Shown: piece after piece, positions 16,623 through 26,347 of the stretch
How positions within the stretch are numbered: position 1 is the stretch's first letter
Layout of the letters: each line of letters starts with the position of its first letter
NCBI GenBank assembly: GCA_013289955.1
Contig: JABCYZ010000003.1
Coordinates: forward strand, 1-64,000
DNA from: Acidobacteriota bacterium
GTDB taxonomy: Bacteria > Acidobacteriota > Terriglobia > Acidiferrales > UBA7541
Length of the DNA: 64,000 bases
Direction of reading: 5' to 3'
Translations under genes and position numbers: made by a program
Notes under the pieces: generated by a model
What the model was told of the DNA's origin: nothing
Database searches by the model: none
The model's input: only the letters and a program-made list of their open reading frames with translations

Positions 16623-18458
16623 ATGAGCCAAAATATTCGCAACATCGCCATTATTGCGCACGTAGACCACGGCAAAACGACCCTGGTCGACGCCATGCTG
16701 CGCCAAAGCGGAATTTTCCGGGCCAACGAAGCGCTGGTCGAACGCGTGATGGATTCCAACGACCTTGAGCGCGAGCGCGGGATCACCATTCTCGCCAAAA
16801 ATACCGCGCTATTTTTCCACGATACGAAGATCAACATCGTCGACACGCCGGGCCATAGCGATTTTGGCGGCGAAGTCGAGCGTGCGCTGCGCATGGTGGA
16901 TGGGGTTGTGGTTTTGGTGGACGCCAGCGAAGGGCCGCTTCCGCAAACGCGCTACGTTCTTCAGAAGGCTCTCGCGGCCAAACTCCCTCCGGTGATCGTC
17001 CTGAACAAAATCGACCGCACGGATGCGCGCGCAAAAGAAGTTCTCGATGAAATCTACGATTTGTTTATCGATTTGGACGCGACCGAAGACCAGCTGGATT
17101 TTCCGGTGGTTTACACAAATGCGCGCGAGGGCATCGCGCACAGGCAAATCGGCGACAGCTCGAAGGATCTGCTCCCGCTCTTTGAAACCATCGTGAAAAG
17201 CATTCCAGCGCCGCCGGGCGATCCGGATGGCGTGTTGCAAATTCAGGTTATGAATCTGGACTACAGCGATTTCCTCGGACGCATCGCGATCGGGCGTGTG
17301 TTCAACGGCACGCTAAAGCGCGGCGAGGATGTGGGCATCTGCAAGCTCGATGGAAAAATCATTTCGACTCGCATCACCAAGCTGTACACATTCCGCGGAT
17401 TGGAGCGGGATGAAGCCGAAGCGGTTGGCGCGGGCGATCTTGTCGCCATCGCCGGCGTCGAAGGAATTCAGATTGGCGAAAGTATCGTCGACCTGGCAGC
17501 CCCTCTCCCTCTCGAGCCTCTCCTGATTGACGAGCCGACGCTGGCCATGATTTTCACGGTGAACAGCAGCCCGCTTTCGGGAAAAGAAGGCAGCTATTTG
17601 ACGTCGCGGGACCTGCGCGACCGCCTGGCGAAAGAGTTGCTCACCAACGTTTCGATTCGCGTGGAAGACACCGATACGCCGGAATCTTTTCGCGTGCTGG
17701 GACGCGGCGAACTCCAGCTTGCCATTTTGATTGAGACCATGCGACGCGAAGGCTTCGAGCTGATGGTCGGCAAGCCGGAGATCGTTGTTCGCACGGAAAA
17801 CGGAAAGAAGCTCGAACCGCTCGAGCGGCTGGTCATCGACGTGCCCGAAAGTTTCATCGGCATCATTCTGGAAACGTTGGGCAGCCGGCGCGGCGAAATG
17901 CTCAAGATGAGCAATCACAATTCCGGTCGCGTGCGCATGGACTTCAAAATTCCTTCGCGCGGACTCATCGGGCTGCGCAGCCAGTTGCTGACGGACACGC
18001 GGGGGACCGCGTTGATCCACTCGATCTTCGACGGTTGGACGGATTATGCGGGAGAGATGGCGCTACGGCCGACGGGCGCGCTGGTTGCAGACCGTCCCGG
18101 ACCTTCGACGGCGTTCGCACTGTGGAACCTCCAGGAACGCGGCGAATTGTTCATCGGTCCTGCGATCGAAGTCTATGAAGGCATGGTCATCGGGGAAAAT
18201 TCCCGCGAACAAGACATGGAAGTGAACGTCACCAAGGAAAAGAAGCAGACCAACATGCGCTCTTCGAGCGCGGATGAGGCTATCCGGCTGATTCCGCATC
18301 GCGAGCTCAGTCTCGAGCAGGCGATCGAATTTATCGCCGACGACGAGTACGTGGAAATCACGCCGAAATCGATTCGCCTTCGCAAAAAGGTCTTGCAAGC
18401 CAACAAGCGCCCGCGCCGCTGGCAGGAGATTCGCGCCAGCCACGAAGCTACGCGCTGA
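16623..18458 (+). CDS. typA: translational GTPase TypA/BipA
   Basis: A ribosome-associated GTPase of the EF-G family needed for ribosome assembly and stress growth. The G1 motif is AHVDHGKT (residues 13-20), followed by [10 protein letters not shown] (switch I), DTPGHSDF (G3) and NKIDR (G4). The C-terminal BipA-specific domain contains [20 protein letters not shown] and the end [13 protein letters not shown]. At 611 residues it has normal length. No good ribosome site precedes the ATG (upstream CGCAGAAATC), and a hairpin with a T-rich tail occupies the leader. It converges with the MetX-like gene. Confidence 0.97.
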   Translation: MSQNIRNIAIIAHVDHGKTTLVDAMLRQSGIFRANEALVERVMDSNDLERERGITILAKNTALFFHDTKINIVDTPGHSDFGGEVERALRMVDGVVVLVDASEGPLPQTRYVLQKALAAKLPPVIVLNKIDRTDARAKEVLDEIYDLFIDLDATEDQLDFPVVYTNAREGIAHRQIGDSSKDLLPLFETIVKSIPAPPGDPDGVLQIQVMNLDYSDFLGRIAIGRVFNGTLKRGEDVGICKLDGKIISTRITKLYTFRGLERDEAEAVGAGDLVAIAGVEGIQIGESIVDLAAPLPLEPLLIDEPTLAMIFTVNSSPLSGKEGSYLTSRDLRDRLAKELLTNVSIRVEDTDTPESFRVLGRGELQLAILIETMRREGFELMVGKPEIVVRTENGKKLEPLERLVIDVPESFIGIILETLGSRRGEMLKMSNHNSGRVRMDFKIPSRGLIGLRSQLLTDTRGTALIHSIFDGWTDYAGEMALRPTGALVADRPGPSTAFALWNLQERGELFIGPAIEVYEGMVIGENSREQDMEVNVTKEKKQTNMRSSSADEAIRLIPHRELSLEQAIEFIADDEYVEITPKSIRLRKKVLQANKRPRRWQEIRASHEATR

Positions 18459-18480
18459 GGATCTTCGCCTGAAGCGGCTC

Positions 18481-19575
18481 TCAGTGAGCTGATTTCTCCA
18501 GCAACTCGCCGAGGTATTGCTTCCAAAGCTCGGCCCAGGTGTGCGTGCCGTGGCCGTGTGTATTTTCGCTGGCGGGAATAAGCACGAACTTTGCGTTTTG
18601 CACTTTCTTGACTTCGCGTTCGGCGATGCCCAGCTCCGGCGGATTGATAAAGTCATCGCCGGAATTGATATACATCATCGGCGCCTTGATTTTTCCGAGT
18701 TGCCCGGAGGGATCGTAGTTGCGCGACGCGTTGACCTGGTACAAGAGATCGTTGGCGTCCAGCGCACCAAAACGCGCGTGGAAATAGTCGTCGAGGTACT
18801 TGTCAGCGGCGTCGCGCGTCGGCAGAGCTTTCTGCATGGGGATCGGCGCCGCTCCGGCGATCAAAAGGAAATCGAGGGCCGTCCTTAGAGCCTGCTTCGG
18901 TTCTTCCTTGTATTCGCCGCCCTTCCATTCGGGATCTTCCTGAATGGCGTCCATCACCATTTTGCGCCAGATGCGATTGCGCCCGGCGATTTGGACCGGC
19001 ACGCAGGCTAGCGGCATGAGCGCGTCCATAAAATCGGGATACGTCTCGCCCCACACGAAAGAGTGCATGCATCCCATCGAAGTGCCCATCACGAGCCGAG
19101 CGTGGTTGACGCCAAGTCCTTCCGTCAGGAGGCGGTAGTGCGCGGCGACCATGTCGTCGTAGTCATACTTGGGAAAGTGCGCGTGCATGCCGTCGCCGGG
19201 TTTCGAGGATTTTCCATGGCCAATGCCGTCGGGAAGAATTATGTAGTAATGCGAAGCGTCGAGAAGCTGGCCTGGACCAAAAAGAACGCCCGCAAATTGC
19301 GGCTGGAGGAACTGCTGACCCGTTCCGCCGGTTCCGTGAAGAATGAGCACGGCATTGGTCGTATGCCCCCCGGCATCACGAACCGGTTTGCCGAGTGTGG
19401 TGTAATGCAGCCGCAGCTCGGGCAGCGTCTCGCCGGAATGAAACTGAAAATTGTGAATCACGAGGTCGCCTTCCGTAAGAGCGGCGCCGGGGGACTGCCG
19501 GGCGACGGAGGGAATGGCGGCCAGAATCGCGGACGCAAACGCCGCACCGAAAAAATGTCTGAAGGATCGGAGCAT
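18481..19575 (-). CDS. exported MetX-like alpha/beta hydrolase
   Basis: The fold is that of homoserine O-acetyltransferase: LILHGTGGTG, the nucleophile elbow GTSMGCMHS, SGDDFINPP with the acid residue, and the terminal His in THGHGTH. However, a clear signal peptide (FFGAAFASAILAAIPSVA) exports it, which is unexpected for an acetyl-CoA-dependent biosynthetic enzyme, so I infer a periplasmic esterase or acyl hydrolase derived from MetX. ATG 19575 has GAGGTGA upstream. It is divergent from the amidohydrolase gene at 19718 and the two may share a promoter region. Confidence 0.82.
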   Translation of the reverse strand: MLRSFRHFFGAAFASAILAAIPSVARQSPGAALTEGDLVIHNFQFHSGETLPELRLHYTTLGKPVRDAGGHTTNAVLILHGTGGTGQQFLQPQFAGVLFGPGQLLDASHYYIILPDGIGHGKSSKPGDGMHAHFPKYDYDDMVAAHYRLLTEGLGVNHARLVMGTSMGCMHSFVWGETYPDFMDALMPLACVPVQIAGRNRIWRKMVMDAIQEDPEWKGGEYKEEPKQALRTALDFLLIAGAAPIPMQKALPTRDAADKYLDDYFHARFGALDANDLLYQVNASRNYDPSGQLGKIKAPMMYINSGDDFINPPELGIAEREVKKVQNAKFVLIPASENTHGHGTHTWAELWKQYLGELLEKSAH

Positions 19576-19717
19576 CTCTCACCTCTTCGAGCCAAAATCT
19601 ATCACGAATCCGTGAGCAAGGCTGTTCCCGCGCCTTCGCCACGCACCTCTTGTGCAGATGCGGAGCTGTGAATACACTGCAACGCGCCACACCACTCCCC
19701 GTCAGCGAGGTGGTTCG

Positions 19718-21160
19718 ATGCGAAAAATGATTCTGTCCGGTCTGTGCTTCCTGCTCTTGCCATCTCTCTCATGGTGCCAGGCGAAGGCGAAGCTTTCTCC
19801 CGCTGTGAGCGCCTTCGTGAAGGAAGACGCTTCCGTCCTGGCGCTTGCTCATGTGCGGGTGGTGGACGGCACCGGAGCGGCATCTCGCGCGGATCAAACG
19901 CTCGTCATCACAGACGGAAAAATCGTCGCGCTGGGCGATTTTGCCACCACAAAAATTCCCGGCGGCGCCAGAGTGCTCGATCTCACCGGCCGGACGGTGA
20001 TCCCGGGACTGGTCGGCATGCACGACCACATGTTTTATCCATCGCCGGGCGGCGGCCTGCCACTTTATCCGGAGCATGCCTCAAGTTTTCCGCGGCTGTA
20101 CCTGGCGGGCGGCGTCACTTCGATTCGGACAACGGGCAGCCTCGAACCCTACGCAGACCTCGAACTCAAGGAAGCCATCGACGCCGGCAAACTTGCCGGC
20201 CCGAAAATTCACGTGACCGGCCCGTACCTGGAAGGCCAGGGCGCTTTCGCCCTGCAAATGCACCAGCTCGAAGACGCGGAAGACGCGCGGCAGATGGTGG
20301 AATTCTGGATTGCGCGCGGCGCCACCTCGTTTAAGGCCTACATGAACATCACCCCGGACGAGCTGGCCGCCGCCGTAAAAGCCGCGCATGCCCACGGCAT
20401 CAAAGTTACGGGCCACCTTTGCTCGATCGGTTTCCGCGAAGCGGCTGCGCTCGGGATCGACGACCTCGAGCACGGCATTGAAGTAGACACGGAATTTCTT
20501 GCTGACAAAAAGCCAGGCATCTGTCCCAATCCGCAGGCCGCCGCAAAGGCATTGCTCTCCGTCGACATCGCCGGCAAGCCCATGCAAGACATGATTCATG
20601 ATCTGATCGCTCACCATGTTGCGGTCACCTCGACGCTGCCCGTGTTCGAGACCTCCGTGCCGGGCCGCGCTCCGCTCGACCCTCGCGTCCTCGACGCCAT
20701 GACGCCTGAAGCGCGCATCGCGTATTTGTCGCGGCGCGCGCGCGTTTCCGACAACGCCGCAACTTCCGATGCGCCGGCCATCTTCAGAAAAGAACTCGAA
20801 TTCGAACACGAATTTTCAAAGCAGGGCGGTTTGCTGCTGGCGGGGCTCGATCCAACCGGCTACGGAGGCGTGATCGCCGGATTCGGCGACCAGCGCGAAG
20901 TCGAATTGCTCGTCGAAGCGGGCTTCACGCCGGTGGAAGCCCTTCACGTCGCGACGTCCAACGGCGCGGAGTTTCTCGGCGAGCTAGATAAAATCGGCAC
21001 ACTTGCGGTTGGCAAAGCGGCGGACCTGGTCGTGCTAGAAGGCGACCCGTCGGCCAACATCAAAGACATCGAGCGAGTGGAACTCGTCTTCAAGGATGGC
21101 GCCGGCTATGATTCCGCCAAACTGATCGAGTCCGTGAAAGGCCTGGTTGGCCTGCGCTAA
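19718..21160 (+). CDS. exported amidohydrolase (imidazolonepropionase-like)
   Basis: A 480-residue metal-dependent hydrolase. Signal peptide KMILSGLCFLLLPSLSWC, then the beta-sandwich strand VRVVDGTG, the metal-binding HDH in GLVGMHDHMF, a carbamylatable-lysine-type strand FKAYMNI, the His in KVTGHLC and an Asp region LLAGLDPTG. The C-terminus has GTLAVGKAADLVVLEGDP, typical of the family. ATG 19718 is chosen because GAGG precedes it and the signal peptide starts there; the frame is open for 22 more codons. Substrate is unknown; relatives act on cyclic dipeptides, imidazolones or N-acyl amino acids. Confidence 0.9.
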   Translation: MRKMILSGLCFLLLPSLSWCQAKAKLSPAVSAFVKEDASVLALAHVRVVDGTGAASRADQTLVITDGKIVALGDFATTKIPGGARVLDLTGRTVIPGLVGMHDHMFYPSPGGGLPLYPEHASSFPRLYLAGGVTSIRTTGSLEPYADLELKEAIDAGKLAGPKIHVTGPYLEGQGAFALQMHQLEDAEDARQMVEFWIARGATSFKAYMNITPDELAAAVKAAHAHGIKVTGHLCSIGFREAAALGIDDLEHGIEVDTEFLADKKPGICPNPQAAAKALLSVDIAGKPMQDMIHDLIAHHVAVTSTLPVFETSVPGRAPLDPRVLDAMTPEARIAYLSRRARVSDNAATSDAPAIFRKELEFEHEFSKQGGLLLAGLDPTGYGGVIAGFGDQREVELLVEAGFTPVEALHVATSNGAEFLGELDKIGTLAVGKAADLVVLEGDPSANIKDIERVELVFKDGAGYDSAKLIESVKGLVGLR

Positions 21161-21206
21161 AAGAGAGAAGCCCCGGAGACCCTGCCCCGTGCCGTTTGCT
21201 TCACCG

Positions 21207-22601
21207 CTAGGGCAGAAGAATCTTGCCGTCCGCGCCTGGCAGGGCTAGCCCCACCTCGTGCGCAAGGGTCGGCGCCACATCGCGCATATCGATCGTGCCA
21301 AGAGGCTTCGCGGCAGGAACGCCCGGTCCAACCAGAAAGAACGACGCATAGAGATCCGGCAAATCCGGCATCGCTCCGTGAGTGCCGCCAATTTTTGTTT
21401 TCGAAAGCACGGGCCCATCGAGAGACGTACCCGTCCGCCATCCCGGCTTGAGACCTACAAAGAAGGACGCCGGTGGATACCCGCCGCGCTTGTGGAGCTC
21501 CTCCGCCTCCAAAATGCGATCGACGCCGTTCGCCGGATCGCTCGCAACCCTGGCAAGCAGCTCTCGTACCCGCGACAACGTTTCCGTGTCGTTCGGATCT
21601 TTCAAGATGATCGACGCGGAGCCGCCTGTTACCCAGGGCATCGCCTTCCATTCCGTGATCTTCCCCTTTTCATTGACGGCAATCAGCTGCGCTTCGCGAA
21701 ACAAAGGAAACAAGTTCAATTGCGCATCGGTTCGAACAAAGCCGTGATCGGAAACCACGGCCAGGTAAGCCCGCCCCGGAGCAAGCCGCTCTGCCGTCGC
21801 GCGGATTTTTCCAATCGTCGCGTCAATGCTTTCAAGAACGGCCAGGGCCTCGGGACTGAACGGCCCCGTCTCGTGCTCGATGTGATCCAGCGAACTGAGA
21901 TGAAGAGTCAAAAGCGCCGGATGCTTCTTCTCGAGAATCCACTCCGTATACTGCCCGCGGTTCTCGTCCCCCGCCGCCGAAGTGTCGATTCCTCCGCGAT
22001 ATTCACCAAGTTCCTTTCGGGCCTCTTCGAGCAACCCGGGCGTCGACACAGCGCGCAGCAGCTTTGCGTCGTCCGGCGTGCTCGCGCGCCAGAACTCAGG
22101 AATATCCCAGGTAATGTGCGCGCCAACGGTAACCGGCCATTGAATGCTCGCGGTCGTTCGTCCCGCCCGAGCGGCCGCGTCCCAAAGTGTCGGCACGCGA
22201 ATGTCTTCCGTATACCAATACCAGCCGCCCTGATTCTGCTGCAGCGGATCAAACGTAGTGTTGGCAAAAATCCCGTGCTTCGCCGGCCACACCCCCGTTA
22301 CCAGCGTCGTATGGCTCGGATACGTCACGGTGGGCACAACTCCGACGACCCCTTCCGCGTACGTGCCTTCCTTCAGAAACCGCCGCAAGTTCGGCACCTT
22401 TGCCCCGTGGGAGTCGGCCTCGGTGATGTAGTCTGGACGCATCCCGTCCACGGAGATCACGACCAGCAGAGGTGGGGAAGGCTGCTGTGCCAGACCGTTC
22501 GCCAGAAAGAAAAAAGCGGCCGCAACTCCAAAAACTCCCAAGCCAATAAGAAAGCGGAGCCGGCGAGACCTCGCAATCCGAAAATTCTTCAAGATGTTCA
22601 T
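21207..22601 (-). CDS. exported alkaline-phosphatase-superfamily phosphodiesterase
   Basis: Nucleotide pyrophosphatase/phosphodiesterase-type protein. A transmembrane or signal segment (FLIGLGVFGVAAAFFFLANG) precedes VVISVDGMRPDYI with the first metal aspartate. The nucleophile threonine lies in YPSHTTLVTG; further metal ligands are in SSLDHIEHETG and VVSDHGF, with a last His in GGTHGAMPDLPDLY. This order is diagnostic for ENPP-like enzymes. The frame is open to 22709, but ATG 22601 gives the standard signal peptide; ATG 22616 is an alternative and neither has a good ribosome site. Substrate may be nucleotide, phospholipid or phytate-like diesters. Confidence 0.88.
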   Translation of the reverse strand: MNILKNFRIARSRRLRFLIGLGVFGVAAAFFFLANGLAQQPSPPLLVVISVDGMRPDYITEADSHGAKVPNLRRFLKEGTYAEGVVGVVPTVTYPSHTTLVTGVWPAKHGIFANTTFDPLQQNQGGWYWYTEDIRVPTLWDAAARAGRTTASIQWPVTVGAHITWDIPEFWRASTPDDAKLLRAVSTPGLLEEARKELGEYRGGIDTSAAGDENRGQYTEWILEKKHPALLTLHLSSLDHIEHETGPFSPEALAVLESIDATIGKIRATAERLAPGRAYLAVVSDHGFVRTDAQLNLFPLFREAQLIAVNEKGKITEWKAMPWVTGGSASIILKDPNDTETLSRVRELLARVASDPANGVDRILEAEELHKRGGYPPASFFVGLKPGWRTGTSLDGPVLSKTKIGGTHGAMPDLPDLYASFFLVGPGVPAAKPLGTIDMRDVAPTLAHEVGLALPGADGKILLP

Positions 22602-22850
22602 GGTGTGCAAAAGCATACTCCAAATAGCGCTGAGGATTTTACAAAGTCGCCATACAGGGATAAATTGGATGTTAACAGCGCTGGACTTTAGAGGTGAGCA
22701 GGAGTCCAATTCAAACTGTTCCTTATGCGGGGAATGTTGTAAAGTCTAGCGCTCATGTACGGTCCGCTGCTGAACCATTTGGACGAAATGGCTTGGCAAA
22801 CAGGTAGCGCTCTCAGGCGGAGTTTTCACACAGAGTAAAAGGTGGAATAC

Positions 22851-23936
22851 GTGAATATTGGACCCTCGAACGGGGCCTCAAACTCGCACTGCACCATCGC
22901 CGCAACGGCCACGGCTTTGCCGCCGCATACGATGACGCGCGACGACGTGAAGTACTACCTGGGGCGCGTGTTCGACATACCCGAACGGCGCCTGGAAGCG
23001 CTGATGGCTATCGTGGATAACGCCCAAGTGAACAAGCGTTACTCGATCTTTCCCATTGAATATACGGTCGAGCCGCGCCCGCTTTCAAAGACCAACGAGG
23101 AGTACATCCAGCACGCCGTGAAGCTGGGCCAGCAAGCGGCGGAGGAATGTCTAGAGCGCGCCGGTTTGCGCGCGGACGAAGTGGACCTCATCATCACCGT
23201 TTCCTGCACTGGATTCATGATCCCTTCGCTCGACGCGCACCTGATCAATCTCATGGGCTTCCGCCCGAATGTGCGCCGCATGCCTTTCACGGAACTCGGC
23301 TGCGCCGCCGGAGCGATGGCCCTCGGACGCGCCGCGGATTACTTGAAAGCTCATCCCGGCGGCAACGTCCTGATCATCTCTGTCGAGCTGCCCTCGCTCA
23401 CGTTTCAGCGCAAGGACATCTCGCAGGCAAATTTGATCTCTTCGATTTTGTTCGGCGACGGAGCCGCAGCCGTCGTGGTGACGGGGAGAGAGCAAAAAGG
23501 CCCCAGGATCCTCGTTTCAGAAACTTACACCTTCCCCGATTCACTGGACGCCATGGGTTTCGACCTGCGCGATTCAGGATTTCATATTTTGCTTTCAAAA
23601 GATGTGCCCGAGATGATCGGCCTGAAGATTCGGGGCCTGGTGGACGGTTTTCTCGAACGCCAGGGCCGCAAACAGGAAGACATCAAAGGATGGATTCTGC
23701 ACCCTGGCGGCGCGCGCTTGCTGGGCAACGTCGAAAAAGAATTGGGACTCTGCAAGTGTGATACGCAGCCCTCCTGGGATGTTCTGAGCAACGTCGGAAA
23801 TCTTTCCAGCGCCACGATTCTCTTCATCCTGCAGGAGTGGCTCGAAAAAAGGCCGCTTAAACCGGGCGAGTATGCGCTGGCGGCCGCGTTCGGCCCGGGC
23901 TTCAGCGCCGAATTTCTCCTGCTGCAATGGACCTGA
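22851..23936 (+). CDS. type III polyketide synthase (chalcone synthase-like)
   Basis: Condenses malonyl units onto an acyl starter without an ACP, typically giving alkylresorcinols or alkylpyrones in bacteria. The catalytic triad is visible: Cys in ELGCAAGAMALG (about residue 151), His in ILHPGGARLL and Asn in SNVGNLSSAT. Another conserved stretch is TVSCTGFMIPSLDA. AGGTGG lies five bases before GTG 22851; GTG 22842 in the same frame is possible. The methyltransferase gene overlaps its end by 10 bp, matching the PKS-methyltransferase pairing known from phenolic-lipid (srs-type) clusters. No P450 or hydroxylase partner is seen nearby. Confidence 0.92.
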   Translation: MNIGPSNGASNSHCTIAATATALPPHTMTRDDVKYYLGRVFDIPERRLEALMAIVDNAQVNKRYSIFPIEYTVEPRPLSKTNEEYIQHAVKLGQQAAEECLERAGLRADEVDLIITVSCTGFMIPSLDAHLINLMGFRPNVRRMPFTELGCAAGAMALGRAADYLKAHPGGNVLIISVELPSLTFQRKDISQANLISSILFGDGAAAVVVTGREQKGPRILVSETYTFPDSLDAMGFDLRDSGFHILLSKDVPEMIGLKIRGLVDGFLERQGRKQEDIKGWILHPGGARLLGNVEKELGLCKCDTQPSWDVLSNVGNLSSATILFILQEWLEKRPLKPGEYALAAAFGPGFSAEFLLLQWT

Positions 23937-24499
23937 GCGTCATCGCGTTTCTCGGGCTGCTCGTGGCCGTGGCTTTGCTTCGCATCGTGGAGCTGCAAAT
24001 TTCGCGCCGCCATCAGCGGGAGATGATCGCGCGCGGCGCGGCGAAGGTAGAAGAACCGCGGTTCCGCTGGATGGTCCTGCTTCACACCGCAGTGCTGGTC
24101 GGCGCGGCCCTTGAAGTTGTTTTTCTTCACCGGCCGTTTATCCCCGTTCTTGCTGCGGCCATGTTCCTGGTTTTTTTGGCGGCCAATGTCGTGCGCTGGT
24201 GGGTTATTCGCACCTTGGGAAATCATTGGAACGTCCAGGTGATGGATTCGACCAGCCTCGGCGTCATTTCCACGGGGCCGTTTCGCTACGTTCGCCATCC
24301 GAATTACGCCGCGGTTTTTGCGGAGATGCTTTCGCTGCCCCTTATTCACACGGCATGGATTACCGCGGTGGCCGGTTCGCTCGCGCACATGGCCGTGCTC
24401 TCGATGCGCCTCTCCACGGAAGAGCGCGTCCTCCTGGCCAATCCCGAGTATCAGGCCACCATGGCACGCAAGCCGAGATTCATCCCCGGTGTTTTCTGA
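23927..24499 (+). CDS. isoprenylcysteine carboxyl methyltransferase-like membrane protein
   Basis: A 190-residue membrane methyltransferase. Several hydrophobic segments surround the ICMT/PEMT-type SAM site GPFRYVRHPNYAAVF, with the later TEERVLLANPEY motif. ORFs of this family next to type III PKS genes O-methylate the resorcinol or pyrone product (as in SrsB), which is the likely job here because the start overlaps the PKS stop by 10 bp. The hydrophobic lipid product would fit a membrane enzyme. Direct evidence of substrate is lacking. Confidence 0.9.
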   Translation: MDLSVIAFLGLLVAVALLRIVELQISRRHQREMIARGAAKVEEPRFRWMVLLHTAVLVGAALEVVFLHRPFIPVLAAAMFLVFLAANVVRWWVIRTLGNHWNVQVMDSTSLGVISTGPFRYVRHPNYAAVFAEMLSLPLIHTAWITAVAGSLAHMAVLSMRLSTEERVLLANPEYQATMARKPRFIPGVF

Positions 24500-24504
24500 G
24501 AGAA

Positions 24505-25398
24505 GTGTTGCGGCCTTTCTGCTCGATAGGGGCGCTCGCCGTGTTTGTCCTGCTCGTACCCGCCGGATCCCGCGCGCAAACACCCACCGATGGCAGCGAT
24601 TCCGCATTCACGGAGGTAGCCGAGCTGAAGGAAGGCTTCCGCCTGCTGTATGTGCAGAAATATCCCGAAGCGCGCGAACAGTTTTCCGGATGGACTTCCG
24701 CGCACCCCAAGGATCCGTTTGGTTTTGTGGCCACCGCCGCAAGCTATCTTTTTGAGGAGTTCTACCGCCAGAGCGTACTGACGAGCGACTTCTTCCTGGA
24801 TGACAAGAAGTTTCTTCGCGGCATTGAGGGCAAGCCCGATCCTGAACGCCTCAAAAACTTCGACATGGAGCTGGCCGAAGCCCGCAAGCTCGCTGGCGCA
24901 CGCCTCGCAAAGGATAAAAACGATGCTGCCGGCCTTTTTGCCCTAACCATGGCCGCCGGCATGGAATCCAACGCCGACAGCATTCTCGAAAAAAAGCACC
25001 TCGACGGCCTCAAGAGAATGAAGGAGGCCAACGAGCACGCCAAGCTGCTGCTGGCGCAGCGCCCCGATGCGAACGATGCCTGGGTCGCGCCCGGCTCGGC
25101 GGATTACATCATCGGTTGCCTCTCTGGCGGCGCTAGAATGGTTTTGTGGTTCGGCGGCATTCACGGCGATAAAAAACTTGGCATGGAGCTGGTCGGAAAA
25201 ACGGCCGACAAGGGCCGCTATCTCGAGCCGTTCGCGAAAGTGCTTCTGGCGCTTGCGGCGCGGCGCGAAAAACAGGACGCCCTGGCGCTGAAGCTCTTGC
25301 GCGAATTGACCGAGGAATTTCCAGACAGTCCGCTCTTTGCCGCCGAATACGCGAAAGTCCAGGGCCGGCCCATTCCGGCGGAGATGAAGCCCAACTAG
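24505..25398 (+). CDS. exported TPR-like protein of unknown function
   Basis: About 297 residues from GTG 24505, five bases after the methyltransferase stop. A signal peptide (ALAVFVLLVPAGSRAQ) is followed by helical pairs resembling tetratricopeptide repeats, e.g. KEGFRLLYVQKYPEAREQF and later LLALAARREKQDALALKLLRELTEEFPDSPLF. In between is an acidic/lysine-rich linker. An upstream in-frame start at 24199 lies inside the methyltransferase gene and is not credible. Tight spacing suggests it belongs to the PKS operon; a role in export or assembly of the lipid product is conjecture. Confidence 0.72.
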   Translation: MLRPFCSIGALAVFVLLVPAGSRAQTPTDGSDSAFTEVAELKEGFRLLYVQKYPEAREQFSGWTSAHPKDPFGFVATAASYLFEEFYRQSVLTSDFFLDDKKFLRGIEGKPDPERLKNFDMELAEARKLAGARLAKDKNDAAGLFALTMAAGMESNADSILEKKHLDGLKRMKEANEHAKLLLAQRPDANDAWVAPGSADYIIGCLSGGARMVLWFGGIHGDKKLGMELVGKTADKGRYLEPFAKVLLALAARREKQDALALKLLRELTEEFPDSPLFAAEYAKVQGRPIPAEMKPN

Positions 25399-25486
25399 GT
25401 ATTTCGCCGCACTCGTCTGGGAATGAACTAGAATTGATTCCCCGGACGGCCCCGAACCGGCAATCCTTCCGAAAAGGCGGTGGCGT

Positions 25487-26341
25487 GTGTTTCAACAGGA
25501 CCTGCTAAAAGGCCGGGCGATCTTCTTGACCGGGGGCGGAACCGGTTTGGGGCGTTCCATGGCGTTGCGTTTTGCCGAGCTTGGCGCACGCATGTATCTC
25601 GTTGGCCGCCGTGAGGAACCGCTGAAGGAAGTTTGTGCGGAGATTCATCGGGCGGGCGGCTCGGCAGCCTACACCACCTGCGACGTGCGCGATTACGGCG
25701 CGGTCGAAGCCGCCGCCGAAAAAGCCGAGCAGCAATTTGACCGCATCGACACGGTCGTCAACAACGCCGCCGGAAATTTCATCGCCCGCACCGAAAAACT
25801 TTCTCCGAACGCCTTTAACACTGTGGTGGGTATCGTTCTCAACGGCTCGTTTCATTGCACGCAGGCTTTCGCCAAGCGCTGGATCGCTCAGAAGCTCGGC
25901 GGCAATGTCCTGAGCATCGTAACCACCTACGCCGCGGCGAACAGCGGCTCAGGTTTCGTCGTGCCCTCGGCGTGCGCGAAAGCCGGCGTGCTGGCCATGA
26001 CTACTTCTCTGGCCGTCGAATGGGCCAAATATCACATCCGGCTGAACGCCATTGCGCCGGGGCCGTTTCCGACCGAAGGCGCCTGGTCGCGCCTGATGCC
26101 CTCGAGGCAATTTGAAGAACACGCGAAGGACAAGCACCCCATGAAGCGCTTCGGGCGACACGAGGAACTGGCCAACCTCGCGGCGTTTCTCGTCAGCGAT
26201 ATGGCGGAATACATCAACGGCGAGTGCGTCGTCATCGACGGCGGTCAATGGCTCCGCGGCGCCGGCGAGTTCAACGACCTGCTCATGCTGCCGGAAACCG
26301 CCTGGGAAACCCTCGAGGCCGCACGCACAAAAAAATCCTGA
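25487..26341 (+). CDS. SDR oxidoreductase, 2,4-dienoyl-CoA reductase-like
   Basis: Short-chain dehydrogenase with TGGGTGLGRSMA (NADP-binding glycine motif), NNAAGNF, and an active-site region VVPSACAKAGVLAMT. The usual YxxxK tyrosine is replaced: the motif reads SxxxK without Tyr, as in the peroxisomal/mitochondrial 2,4-dienoyl-CoA reductase branch. The C-terminus has INGECVVIDGGQWL. The start is GTG 25487 with AAGGCGG upstream. It lies 88 bp after the TPR gene and may be part of the same unit, where it could act on fatty acyl precursors. Alternatively it is a housekeeping beta-oxidation auxiliary enzyme. Confidence 0.87.
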   Translation: MFQQDLLKGRAIFLTGGGTGLGRSMALRFAELGARMYLVGRREEPLKEVCAEIHRAGGSAAYTTCDVRDYGAVEAAAEKAEQQFDRIDTVVNNAAGNFIARTEKLSPNAFNTVVGIVLNGSFHCTQAFAKRWIAQKLGGNVLSIVTTYAAANSGSGFVVPSACAKAGVLAMTTSLAVEWAKYHIRLNAIAPGPFPTEGAWSRLMPSRQFEEHAKDKHPMKRFGRHEELANLAAFLVSDMAEYINGECVVIDGGQWLRGAGEFNDLLMLPETAWETLEAARTKKS

Positions 26342-26347
26342 CACTAC

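Noticed and set aside
16498..16626. Hydrophobic open frame before typA ending in TGA that overlaps the typA ATG
   Set aside because: It has no usable start codon before a late GTG, so translational coupling could not be supported.
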